Translations under genes and position numbers: made by a program
Shown here: in pieces, positions 1-5,881 of the stretch
Numbering within the stretch: the first letter of the stretch is position 1
Layout: every line of letters begins with the position of its first letter
From: CAZBZG01 sp964496245
Lineage (GTDB): Bacteria; Planctomycetota; SZUA-567
Direction of reading: 5' to 3'
Length of the DNA stretch: 10,432 nt
Assembly (NCBI GenBank): GCA_964496245.1
Contig: CAZBZG010000168.1
Span: 1 to 10,432, forward strand
Notes under the pieces: model-generated
Seen by the model: the letters and a program-made list of their open reading frames with translations, nothing else
Databases searched by the model: none
Told to the model about the DNA's origin: nothing

Positions 1-52
1 CCGGCCTTCAGAGCCACAATCTGACGCTCTAGCCACCTGAGCTACTCCCGCC
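1..52 (-). tRNA. tRNA-His (anticodon GTG), 5' part only
   Basis: Read on the minus strand from 52, the sequence starts GGCGGGAG-TA-GCTC. This fits the histidine tRNA pattern of an extra 5' G (G-1) before a seven-base acceptor strand, then T8, A9 and a D-arm. The anticodon arm has a five-base stem TCAGA/TCTGA closing the loop TTGTGGC, which places GTG at 34-36 (window bases 15-17) and so reads His codons. The variable loop begins at the left edge; the T-arm and 3' acceptor strand lie outside the window. The G-1 base and the anticodon agree independently on His. A promoter is visible just upstream. Confidence 0.93.
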
Positions 53-69
53 GTCTGTGGCAGGGCTAC

Positions 70-98
70 AGTATAGTTTGACCGGGGCGATCAGGCAA
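70..98 (-). promoter_or_regulatory. sigma70-type promoter of the tRNA-His gene
   Basis: On the minus strand a -35 box TTGCCT (98-93) and a -10 box TATACT (75-70) are separated by exactly 17 bases. Transcription would start near 63-64, about 11 bases before the tRNA 5' end at 52, leaving a short leader for RNase P to remove. The spacing, the box quality and the position ahead of a stable RNA gene make this the most convincing promoter in the window. Confidence 0.7.
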
Positions 99-225
99 GG
101 GGTTTTCCGGCAAGGATCTGGGTGCGCGGGGCGCCGGTGCGGCATCGACACAGACTGCGACTGTGCCGAGCTGGAGCCTGGCGTACCCAGCAAAACGGCT
201 CCGCCAGGGGGCAGCCTGCGGGACG

Positions 226-258
226 CGGCCCGCCACGCGTTGTACGGCCCGCCACGCG
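226..258. repeat. Tandem 14-base direct repeat upstream of the glycosyltransferase promoter
   Basis: The 14-base word CGGCCCGCCACGCG occurs at 226-239 and again at 245-258, exact in both copies, with a 5-base spacer (period 19). The second copy ends 12 bases before the -35 box of the promoter at 271-299. Direct repeats in this position often bind an activator or repressor. The core CGCCACGCGTTG also recurs inside the gene at 408-419, so chance recurrence of a GC-rich word cannot be excluded. Apart from this and the two promoters I see nothing else in 53-305. Confidence 0.5.
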
Positions 259-270
259 GTGCGAAAGCGC

Positions 271-299
271 TTGACGCTTCCGTGACAGGGGCGTACCAT
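271..299 (+). promoter_or_regulatory. Candidate sigma70-type promoter of the GT-C gene
   Basis: A -35 box TTGACG (271-276; five of six consensus bases) and a -10 box TACCAT (294-299; four of six) are separated by 17 bases. The ATG at 306 lies only six bases after the -10 box, so the predicted transcript start falls on or next to the start codon. That would make the mRNA leaderless. No Shine-Dalgarno sequence stands before 306, which agrees with this reading. Confidence 0.5.
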
Positions 300-305
300 C
301 GCCGC

Positions 306-1937
306 ATGCCTTCCACGCCTGCCGAAGACCCAGCCGAACACGTGCCCCCGGCGCCGCCGCCCCCGGTATCGCGCACCGGAGTGCGGTTGGCGCGTTTCCA
401 CGGCGTGCGCCACGCGTTGGTGCTCGGCGGGTTGATCCTCCTCTGTGGCCTGCTCTACGGCCATGTTACGGATGCGCCGTTCCACTTCGACGACGAGCCG
501 AATATCACCAAGTGCCCGGCCGTGCAGATGCACACGCTCTCCTGGCGGAACCTGAAGAAGGCTGCGGTCCAGTCCAAGGCTCCGAATCGCATCCTCGTGA
601 GCGTGAGCTTCGCCCTGCAGCACTGGGCCGCCCAGTTCCTGCCGCGGCTCGTGGACAAGGAGGCGTCCAAGCCCGCCCTGCTCGCCTGGCAGTTCCGCAT
701 GGTCAACTTCCTCATGCAAATCGGGGCCGGGTTCGCCGTCTACCTGCTCCTGCTCCACCTGCTGCAGCTGCCGCGCGTGGAAGGCTACGCCGCCCGCCAC
801 GCCTGGCCGCTGGCCGTGCTCGGCACGCTCGTCTGGTTCTGCAGCCCGGTCCAGGTCCAGTCGGTCACCTACATCGTGCAGCGGGCCGCCTGCATGGCCA
901 CGGGGTTCTACGCGCTGGGCCTGGTCTGCTACCTGCGGGCGCGGGCCGCGTCCACGACGGGCCGGCAGATGCTCTTCGTGGGGCTGGCCCTTTTGGCTTG
1001 CGCGTGCAGCGTGTTCTCCAAGGAGATCGGCGCTACGTTTCCCATCGCCGCCGTGCTGATCGAGCTCCTGCTCATCCGCGAGCCGCGCCGGTCCGTGGTC
1101 GCCAGTTTCGGCATTCTCGCGCTGTCGGGCCTGCTCGCGCTCGGCGGGGCGATCTGGTTCTACGGCCGTACCGAGGAGCGCCTGCCCAGCGGACGCACGG
1201 TCACGCGCCTCGGCCTAGAAGAGGCGGTCGCGGGGCTGCGCAGGGACCTGTTCGACCGGATCCTGGCTGACGAGGTCGTGAGCCGCAAGATCAAGCTCAC
1301 TCCCCGCCAGCGGCTCCTGACCGAGACGCGGGTCATCGCGCTCTACCAGAGCCTGCTGGTGTTGCCTGTGCCGTGGCGGCTCAATCTGGATTACGACTTC
1401 CTGGAGTCGCGCGAGCTCTTTCTGCCGAGCGAGATGGACGCCCTGAGCGAGGTGGCGCCGCTGCTGATCGTGCTCGGCATTCCGGTACTCCTGCTCCTGG
1501 TGCCTCCGCATCTGCGGGCGCGCTGGTTCCTGGTCGGGCTGGCTGCGGCGTGCGTCTTCACCGTGGGCCGCCATCTGCTCGGCGGGCCGGACGTGCGCAC
1601 GGATTTCCTGGCGCTGGACGGCGTCTGGCGCCGGCCCTGGCCGGTGCCGGCTTTGACCTGGCACGCCATCGTGCTCGGTTTCGCCGCGCTCTACAGCTAC
1701 CGGCGGCCGCTGCTGGCGTTCGGTCTGGCGTTTTTCTACCTGGGGATGGTGATCGAATCCACCGTGATCTCGCTCGAAGTGGTCTACGAGCACCGGCTCT
1801 ACCTGCCGTCGATCGGGTTCTACCTGGCGCTCGTGCTGCTGACGCTGGAGGCGTTCGAACCGCCGCGCGAAGAGGATTTGGGCCCGCGTCCCTTCCCCCG
1901 ACGCGGTTCGCAGGGTACAATGCCAGCAGGAGGCTGA
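306..1937 (+). CDS. Multi-pass GT-C membrane glycosyltransferase (TMTC-like, without TPR tail)
   Basis: A 543-residue integral membrane protein with about 11-12 hydrophobic segments, the first near residues 36-54 after a proline-rich N-terminal tail. An acidic FDDEPNI motif (61-67) follows the first membrane helix, where GT-C enzymes keep their catalytic acidic residue. Other family marks are SPVQVQSVTYIVQR (180-193), LNLDYDF (359-365) and YEHRLYLPS (494-502). I recognise these from bacterial TPR-containing membrane proteins related to the eukaryotic TMTC O-mannosyltransferases. Such enzymes use polyprenyl-phosphate sugars outside the cytoplasmic membrane. The usual C-terminal TPR repeats are absent: the protein stops about 30 residues after the last helix. 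The ATG at 306 is chosen because the open frame upstream overlaps the tRNA promoter and lacks protein-like composition. A GT2 gene follows after 5 bases, probably in one operon. Fold and class are fairly sure; sugar and acceptor are unknown. Confidence 0.83.
   Translation: MPSTPAEDPAEHVPPAPPPPVSRTGVRLARFHGVRHALVLGGLILLCGLLYGHVTDAPFHFDDEPNITKCPAVQMHTLSWRNLKKAAVQSKAPNRILVSVSFALQHWAAQFLPRLVDKEASKPALLAWQFRMVNFLMQIGAGFAVYLLLLHLLQLPRVEGYAARHAWPLAVLGTLVWFCSPVQVQSVTYIVQRAACMATGFYALGLVCYLRARAASTTGRQMLFVGLALLACACSVFSKEIGATFPIAAVLIELLLIREPRRSVVASFGILALSGLLALGGAIWFYGRTEERLPSGRTVTRLGLEEAVAGLRRDLFDRILADEVVSRKIKLTPRQRLLTETRVIALYQSLLVLPVPWRLNLDYDFLESRELFLPSEMDALSEVAPLLIVLGIPVLLLLVPPHLRARWFLVGLAAACVFTVGRHLLGGPDVRTDFLALDGVWRRPWPVPALTWHAIVLGFAALYSYRRPLLAFGLAFFYLGMVIESTVISLEVVYEHRLYLPSIGFYLALVLLTLEAFEPPREEDLGPRPFPRRGSQGTMPAGG
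1928..1933 (+). promoter_or_regulatory. Shine-Dalgarno site of the GT2 gene
   Basis: A perfect AGGAGG lies nine bases before the ATG at 1943, inside the last codons of the upstream glycosyltransferase gene. It fixes the GT2 start and suggests that the two genes are translated from one message. It contrasts with the first gene of the pair, which has no such site. Confidence 0.8.
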
Positions 1938-1942
1938 TCCGC

Positions 1943-2932
1943 ATGTACCGGGACAGGACCGTGGCCGTGGTGGTGCCGGCTTTCAACGAGGAGAGCCAGG
2001 TCGGGCGGGTGGTGGAGACCCTGCCCGCGTGGGTGGATCAGGTGTTCGTGGTGGACGACGGCTCCACGGACGCCACGGCCGCTATCGTGCAGGGCCTGGC
2101 TGCTGCAGAGCCCGCACGCGTCAAACTCGTGCGCCTCGATGCGAACCGGGGCGTGGGCGCGGCCATCGAGGCCGGGTACCGTCGGGCGTTCGGCGCGGGG
2201 AGCGAGCTCGTGGCCGTGTTGGCGGGCGACGGCCAGATGGATCCGGACGAACTTTCCACCCTCCTCGATCCCCTGGTCGAACGCGAAGCCGACTACACCA
2301 AGGGCAACCGGCTCATCCTGGGCACGGCCTGGCAGTCGATCCCCCACGTGCGCCTCCTGGGCAACGCCGCCATTTCGGTGCTCACCAAGATCGCTTCCGG
2401 CTACTGGCATGTGGCCGACAGCCAGAACGGGTACACCGCCATCACGCGGCCGGCCCTGGAGCAGCTCCTCAAGGCGGGCATCTACCCGCGCTACGGCATG
2501 CCCAACGACGTGCTCGTCAAGCTGAACGTGCACAACTTCCGCGTGCGCGACGTGCCCATGCAGGCCGTGTACGGTGTGGGGGAGCAGTCCAAGATGAAGG
2601 TGAGCCGGGTGTTCCTTCCCATCGCCGGCCTGCTGGTGCGCCGCTTCTTCTATCGGCTGTGGGACAAGTACGTGGTGCGCGACACCCACCCGCTCGTGCT
2701 CTTCTACCTGCTCGGGCTCGTCCTCGCGCCGCTCGGTTTCCTCTACGGCCTGCTGATCCTGCTCACGCGCGTGATCGGCCCCACGCTCCTGGGGGTCTCG
2801 GTCTTCGACGTCTTCCGTCCCATCTGTTCGGACAGCGGGATTGTGCTCTGCGCCGTGGTCACGCTCGCCGGCCTGCAGATGCTGCTGTTTGCCATGTGGT
2901 TCGATATGCAGGACAACGCGCGGTTGCGGTGA
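1943..2932 (+). CDS. GT2 polyprenyl-phosphate glycosyltransferase (DPM1/GtrB-type) with two C-terminal membrane helices
   Basis: A 329-residue family 2 glycosyltransferase. The GT-A nucleotide-sugar fold is shown by VVVPAFNEE (9-17), VVDDGSTD (36-43) and the metal-binding region GDGQMDP (95-101). RGVGAAIEAGY (69-79) is typical of the dolichyl-phosphate mannose synthase branch. Two hydrophobic segments (about 250-274 and 298-320) anchor the catalytic domain to the cytoplasmic face of the inner membrane, as in GtrB/ArnC-type enzymes. The likely reaction transfers a hexose from a nucleotide sugar to undecaprenyl (or similar) phosphate. The ATG at 1943 has an ideal ribosome binding site. The upstream GT-C gene is the obvious consumer of the lipid-linked sugar. 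Mannose is one reasonable guess, but glucose or another sugar cannot be excluded from sequence. Confidence 0.88.
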   Translation: MYRDRTVAVVVPAFNEESQVGRVVETLPAWVDQVFVVDDGSTDATAAIVQGLAAAEPARVKLVRLDANRGVGAAIEAGYRRAFGAGSELVAVLAGDGQMDPDELSTLLDPLVEREADYTKGNRLILGTAWQSIPHVRLLGNAAISVLTKIASGYWHVADSQNGYTAITRPALEQLLKAGIYPRYGMPNDVLVKLNVHNFRVRDVPMQAVYGVGEQSKMKVSRVFLPIAGLLVRRFFYRLWDKYVVRDTHPLVLFYLLGLVLAPLGFLYGLLILLTRVIGPTLLGVSVFDVFRPICSDSGIVLCAVVTLAGLQMLLFAMWFDMQDNARLR

Positions 2933-3148
2933 GGCGGGCGGTCGCTCTGTGCTGCGTTGCGTCTCGTCCCCGAACCGGAGGCCATGGAGGGCCGGAGGTC
3001 GCGAGGCGCGCAGCGTAGCGAGCACCGCAGCCCGGCAGGGCGCGCAGCCGGAGGCGGAGCGCATCTCCCCGGATCGCCTCCTCGCCGCGCCTTGCATCCG
3101 GACCGCCGGCGCTCGAGCGAAAAGGCCCAGATATTTCCTCGCGGACCC
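2933..3148. other. 216-base gap between convergent genes with a GC-rich, word-repetitive stretch
   Basis: This gap separates the 3' ends of the GT2 gene and the beta-mannosidase gene. From about 2980 to 3065 it is built of recurring short words (CGCGCAGC at 3007-3014 and 3041-3048, with related AGCGAGC, CCGCAGCC and GGAGGC words), unlike the flanking coding DNA. Inverted arms GGAGGCG (3050-3056) and CGCCTCC (3075-3081) enclose an 18-base loop, and CGCTCGAGCG (3110-3119) is a perfect palindrome. No U-tract terminator is present on either strand. Open frames crossing this stretch look like shadows. It may be a dispersed intergenic repeat, but only a genome comparison can tell. Confidence 0.4.
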
Positions 3149-5623
3149 TTAGGCGTACGTATCCCGCAGGCTGCAAACGGAGAGCGCGGAGCGGAAGCGG
3201 TTGACCGTGAGCGCGCGGTCGGGCACGACCTCGACGGTCACGGGTTTGCCGGGCTGCAGATGGAAGAAGTTGTCGCTCGCGTGCGCATCCAGGTCGGTGA
3301 ACGCTAGCCACGCCCAGAACGCGGGCTTCCTGGACCGGAGGGTCACGCGGAAGTTCCCGTGTTTGAGCGGCTTCACCTGCGTGGTGATGCCCGGCTCCGG
3401 CAGGTCGATGTGCTTGGGCCGGGCGAGCAGCACGAGATTCCGGCTGACCGTGCGCCGGCCCTTGGAGAGCGCGAGCCACACCAGCACGTCGCGCGGTCCG
3501 TGGGACGCGAGGGCCTCACGCAGCGACAGGGTGTGCACCCGGCGGCTGGTGCCGGGGCGCATGCGCACGTTCTTCCCGCCGCGGCCGAGGACGCGTCCGT
3601 TCCGGTCGGTCACGGTCCACGAGGCGCGCGCCCGTACGGTCTCGGGGTGGTCGTTGGTCACGTGGAGTTCGACGCGTTTCCGGTCCAGGTCTTCCACGCC
3701 GGAGACGAGCAGGGGCGCGTAGAAGCGGCGGGCCAGGTAATGGAGGGCCTTCCACCGGCCCGCGCCGTCGATCGAGGCCCAGCTCGCGACCGGCCAGCAG
3801 TCGTTCAGCTGCCAGTAGATGGTGCCGCGGGTGCGCGCGCTGTTGCGGCGCCAGTGCTCGATGGCGTATTGCATGGCCAGGCCCTGCAGGATCTGGGTGA
3901 GCCACAGGGTCTTGGGAAAGTCGTAGGGCAGCCGGAACCATTCGAGCAGGTACTGCAGGATCACCGTATTGCCGATGCCGCTTCGCTGGTGATGCTCCAT
4001 GACGTAACTCGTCACGTTGCGATCCGCAGGCAGGGTGAAGGCGTCCACGGTCGTGGGCGCAGGGAACGACTGGAAGCCGAACTCGCTCACGAACCGGTGC
4101 TCGCAGGTCCGGTACCACTCGAACGGCTTGCGGCCGTGCCAGACGTCCCAGAGATGCGCGTCGCCCCACCGGGGATTGGAGTGGTCCTCGCGGTTGCCGT
4201 GCGGGGAGTGGGCGCTGGAGGGCCAGTAGTCGCGGTCGGGATCGAGCCGGCGGACCACGGACGGGAGGAGCCGGTCGAAGAGCTTCTTGTAGTCGCGCCA
4301 GCTCATGCATCCGGGCCCCCACTGCTTGCGCACCAGGCCCTGTTCGAGCTCGTTGTTGCCGCACCAGAGCGCGAGGCAGGCGTGGTGACGGAGCCGCGCC
4401 ACGTTCTCCTCGGCCTCGGCCCGCACGTTGGCCAGGAAGGCGTCGTCGAAGGCGGGATAGGTGGAGCAGGCGAACATGAAATCCTGCCAGATGCAGATGC
4501 CCAGTTCGTCGCAGAGGTCGTAGAAGACGTCGTCTTCGTAGATGCCCCCGCCCCAGACGCGGAGCATGTTCATGTTGGCGTCCCGCGCGCTCTGCAGCAG
4601 GTAGGCGTAGTCCGCAGCCGTGAGCCGGGTGGCAAAGGTGTCGGCCGGGATCCAGTTGGCGCCCTTGGCGAAGAAGGGCACGCCGTTCACGCGGAAGCCG
4701 AAGGACTCGCCCCACCGGTCCTTCTTGCGCTCGAGTGCGAGCGTGCGCAGGCCCACGCGCCTGGTGCGGGTGTCGAGCAGTCCCTCTTCCCCGTCGAGCA
4801 GGTCCACGGTGAGTTCGTAGAGGGGCTGGTCGCCCAGGCCGTTCGGCCACCAGAGCTGGGGATCGCGCACGACAAGGGCGGCCTGCGCGCGGCCGCGGCG
4901 TACGGGCGTCTGCGCCTCGGCCACGACCTGTCCCTGGAAGGCGAGGGTGAAGGCGAGCGCGCACGCCTGGCGGCCGGCCTTTTCCACGGACGCGTCCACC
5001 GCCAGCGTCACCCGCTTGCGGCCGTGGGTCTGCCGGACGTGGACGCGGTCCAGGCGGGCGGTGTCGAACGCGACCACGGCGATCGGCCGCCAAATGCCGC
5101 AGGTCACAAGGCGCGGCCCCCAGTCCCAGCCGAAGTTGCATGGCTCCTTGCGCACCCAGGCGCGTCCCTTGACCTCACGAGCGCTGCCCCAGCCGGGGAG
5201 CGCCTGTTGACGCTGCTTCCGCTCCATGTAGCGGATGACCGAGGCGAACCGGATCTCGATGCGGTTGCGACCCGCCCGCAGGAAGGGCTTGGCGTCGAAA
5301 TCCCACGTCCGGAACATGTTGTCGGCCGTCCCCACGACCTTGCCGTTCAGCTTGATCGTGGCGAGGGTGTCCAGGCCCTCGCAGACGAGCCGCACGCGGT
5401 CGCGGGCGAGCACGTCGGCCGCAACGTCAAAGGTCCGGACGTAGATCCAGTCGGTCTCCCCGATCCACTGCAGATGGTCTTCGTTGTCGCGGAAGTAGGG
5501 GTCTTCGATCGCGCCCGCATCGAGCAGGTCGGTGTGCACGCATCCGGGAACCGACGCGGGTCGGGATGTGTGCTTGCCCGCTTGTTTGAGGGTCCAGTCT
5601 CCGGCGAGGTCGATCCGGTCCAT
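3149..5623 (-). CDS. Beta-mannosidase, glycoside hydrolase family 2
   Basis: An 824-residue enzyme of normal length for GH2 beta-mannosidases, which release terminal beta-mannose from oligosaccharides. The order fits the family: N-terminal jelly-roll (about 1-185, ending in the signature GWDWGPRLVTCGIWRP at 165-180), Ig-like domain (about 186-295), TIM barrel (about 300-610), and C-terminal beta-sandwich domains. The catalytic acid/base is E425 in WCGNNELEQG, and the nucleophile is E514 in VSEFGFQSFP. WQLNDCWPVASW (604-615) is also characteristic. No signal peptide is present (the protein starts MDRIDLAGDW), so it probably acts in the cytoplasm on imported oligosaccharides. The ATG at 5623 has AGGAG six bases upstream. 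The gene is monocistronic, convergent with the glycosyltransferase pair and divergent from a hybrid kinase. No transporter or other polysaccharide-utilisation gene is visible nearby. Beta-mannosidase is preferred over beta-galactosidase or beta-glucuronidase on the WCGNNE and SEFGFQS signatures. Confidence 0.93.
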   Translation of the reverse strand: MDRIDLAGDWTLKQAGKHTSRPASVPGCVHTDLLDAGAIEDPYFRDNEDHLQWIGETDWIYVRTFDVAADVLARDRVRLVCEGLDTLATIKLNGKVVGTADNMFRTWDFDAKPFLRAGRNRIEIRFASVIRYMERKQRQQALPGWGSAREVKGRAWVRKEPCNFGWDWGPRLVTCGIWRPIAVVAFDTARLDRVHVRQTHGRKRVTLAVDASVEKAGRQACALAFTLAFQGQVVAEAQTPVRRGRAQAALVVRDPQLWWPNGLGDQPLYELTVDLLDGEEGLLDTRTRRVGLRTLALERKKDRWGESFGFRVNGVPFFAKGANWIPADTFATRLTAADYAYLLQSARDANMNMLRVWGGGIYEDDVFYDLCDELGICIWQDFMFACSTYPAFDDAFLANVRAEAEENVARLRHHACLALWCGNNELEQGLVRKQWGPGCMSWRDYKKLFDRLLPSVVRRLDPDRDYWPSSAHSPHGNREDHSNPRWGDAHLWDVWHGRKPFEWYRTCEHRFVSEFGFQSFPAPTTVDAFTLPADRNVTSYVMEHHQRSGIGNTVILQYLLEWFRLPYDFPKTLWLTQILQGLAMQYAIEHWRRNSARTRGTIYWQLNDCWPVASWASIDGAGRWKALHYLARRFYAPLLVSGVEDLDRKRVELHVTNDHPETVRARASWTVTDRNGRVLGRGGKNVRMRPGTSRRVHTLSLREALASHGPRDVLVWLALSKGRRTVSRNLVLLARPKHIDLPEPGITTQVKPLKHGNFRVTLRSRKPAFWAWLAFTDLDAHASDNFFHLQPGKPVTVEVVPDRALTVNRFRSALSVCSLRDTYA

Positions 5624-5629
5624 CTAGCT

Positions 5630-5634
5630 CTCCT
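5630..5634 (-). promoter_or_regulatory. Shine-Dalgarno site of the beta-mannosidase gene
   Basis: On the minus strand AGGAG (within AGAGGAGAGC) lies six bases before the ATG at 5623. It supports this start, which also gives the normal N-terminus of GH2 beta-mannosidases. Confidence 0.75.
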
Positions 5635-5691
5635 CTGGCTGAGATCCGCACGCGTGTGGCACACCCGACCCGCACGGCCGTGGCGAGCCTC

Positions 5692-5719
5692 ATTATGCCG
5701 CGCGTTCCCGCGAACGCAA
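5692..5719 (-). promoter_or_regulatory. Candidate promoter of the beta-mannosidase gene
   Basis: On the minus strand a weak -35 box TTGCGT (5719-5714) and a -10 box CATAAT (5697-5692) are separated by 16 bases. Transcription would begin near 5685, giving a leader of about 60 bases. The spacer and -35 box carry an inverted repeat that could be an operator. The boxes were judged by eye and are only moderately good. Confidence 0.4.
5702..5717. promoter_or_regulatory. Inverted repeat overlapping the mannosidase promoter, possible operator
   Basis: The arms GCGTTC (5702-5707) and GAACGC (5712-5717) form a perfect 6-base inverted repeat around CCGC. It covers most of the spacer and part of the -35 box of the candidate beta-mannosidase promoter. 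A dimeric repressor bound here would block that promoter. No candidate regulator gene is adjacent. The repeat is short, and GC-rich DNA yields such palindromes by chance. Confidence 0.35.
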
Positions 5720-5757
5720 GCGTTGAGCGCGGTCGCCTCGGGGCGGCTGGTTTTCCA

Positions 5758-5786
5758 TTGCAGGCGAGACGGTGGGCGATTACAAT
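5758..5786 (+). promoter_or_regulatory. Candidate promoter of the hybrid histidine kinase gene
   Basis: A -35 box TTGCAG (5758-5763) and a -10 box TACAAT (5781-5786; five of six consensus bases) are separated by 17 bases. Transcription would start near 5793, leaving a leader of about 90 bases before the GTG at 5882. This promoter and that of the beta-mannosidase gene fire away from each other across the 258-base divergent gap (5624-5881). Confidence 0.45.
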
Positions 5787-5870
5787 GCACCGGCCGAGAC
5801 GCTCTGAAGCCGCTTTTCCCAACCCCTTGGCACGCCCACCCTTCAGAGACGCTTGAGGGCCGTCCGGCTG

Positions 5871-5874
5871 GGAG
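5871..5874 (+). promoter_or_regulatory. Shine-Dalgarno site deciding the GTG start of the hybrid kinase
   Basis: GGAG (within GGGAGCAGGG) lies seven bases before the GTG at 5882. There is no in-frame ATG near the beginning of the conserved region, so this site is the main argument for the GTG start. The same start codon sits in a short inverted repeat, CCGTG (5880-5884) and CACGG (5888-5892). Confidence 0.55.
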
Positions 5875-5881
5875 CAGGGCC

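Noticed and set aside
57..305. N-terminal extension of the GT-C protein from a GTG at 57
   Set aside because: It would overlap the tRNA promoter and the gene's own promoter, and the extra 83 residues look like translated intergenic DNA. The ATG at 306 starts just before the first membrane helix region.
1916..1921. TACAAT as an internal promoter for the GT2 gene
   Set aside because: No convincing -35 box stands 16-18 bases upstream, and the gene is already served by the operon and a strong ribosome binding site. TACAATG also recurs at 5781 and 10025, so the word is not specific evidence.
3110..3123. CGCTCGAGCG palindrome followed by AAAA as a terminator
   Set aside because: The A-run is on the wrong side for the minus-strand gene and gives no U-run on the plus strand. 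A 10-base palindrome without a loop is a weak RNA hairpin.
2841..3307. Small plus-strand open frames in and around the 2933-3148 gap
   Set aside because: They begin inside the GT2 gene or end inside the mannosidase gene, are arginine/glycine-rich as expected for random GC-rich frames, and have no ribosome binding site.
5785..5856. Short ORF beginning at the ATG within TACAATG, 23 codons in the kinase leader
   Set aside because: Its ATG overlaps the -10 box of the candidate kinase promoter, so it would not be on that transcript. No ribosome binding site and no protein-like features.
3359..5881. Very long plus-strand open frame antisense to the beta-mannosidase gene and continuous with the hybrid kinase
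   Set aside because: It is the mirror of a well-supported GH2 gene in GC-rich DNA, where antisense frames stay open. Its protein shows no domain until the kinase begins at 5882, where a GTG with a ribosome binding site starts the real gene.
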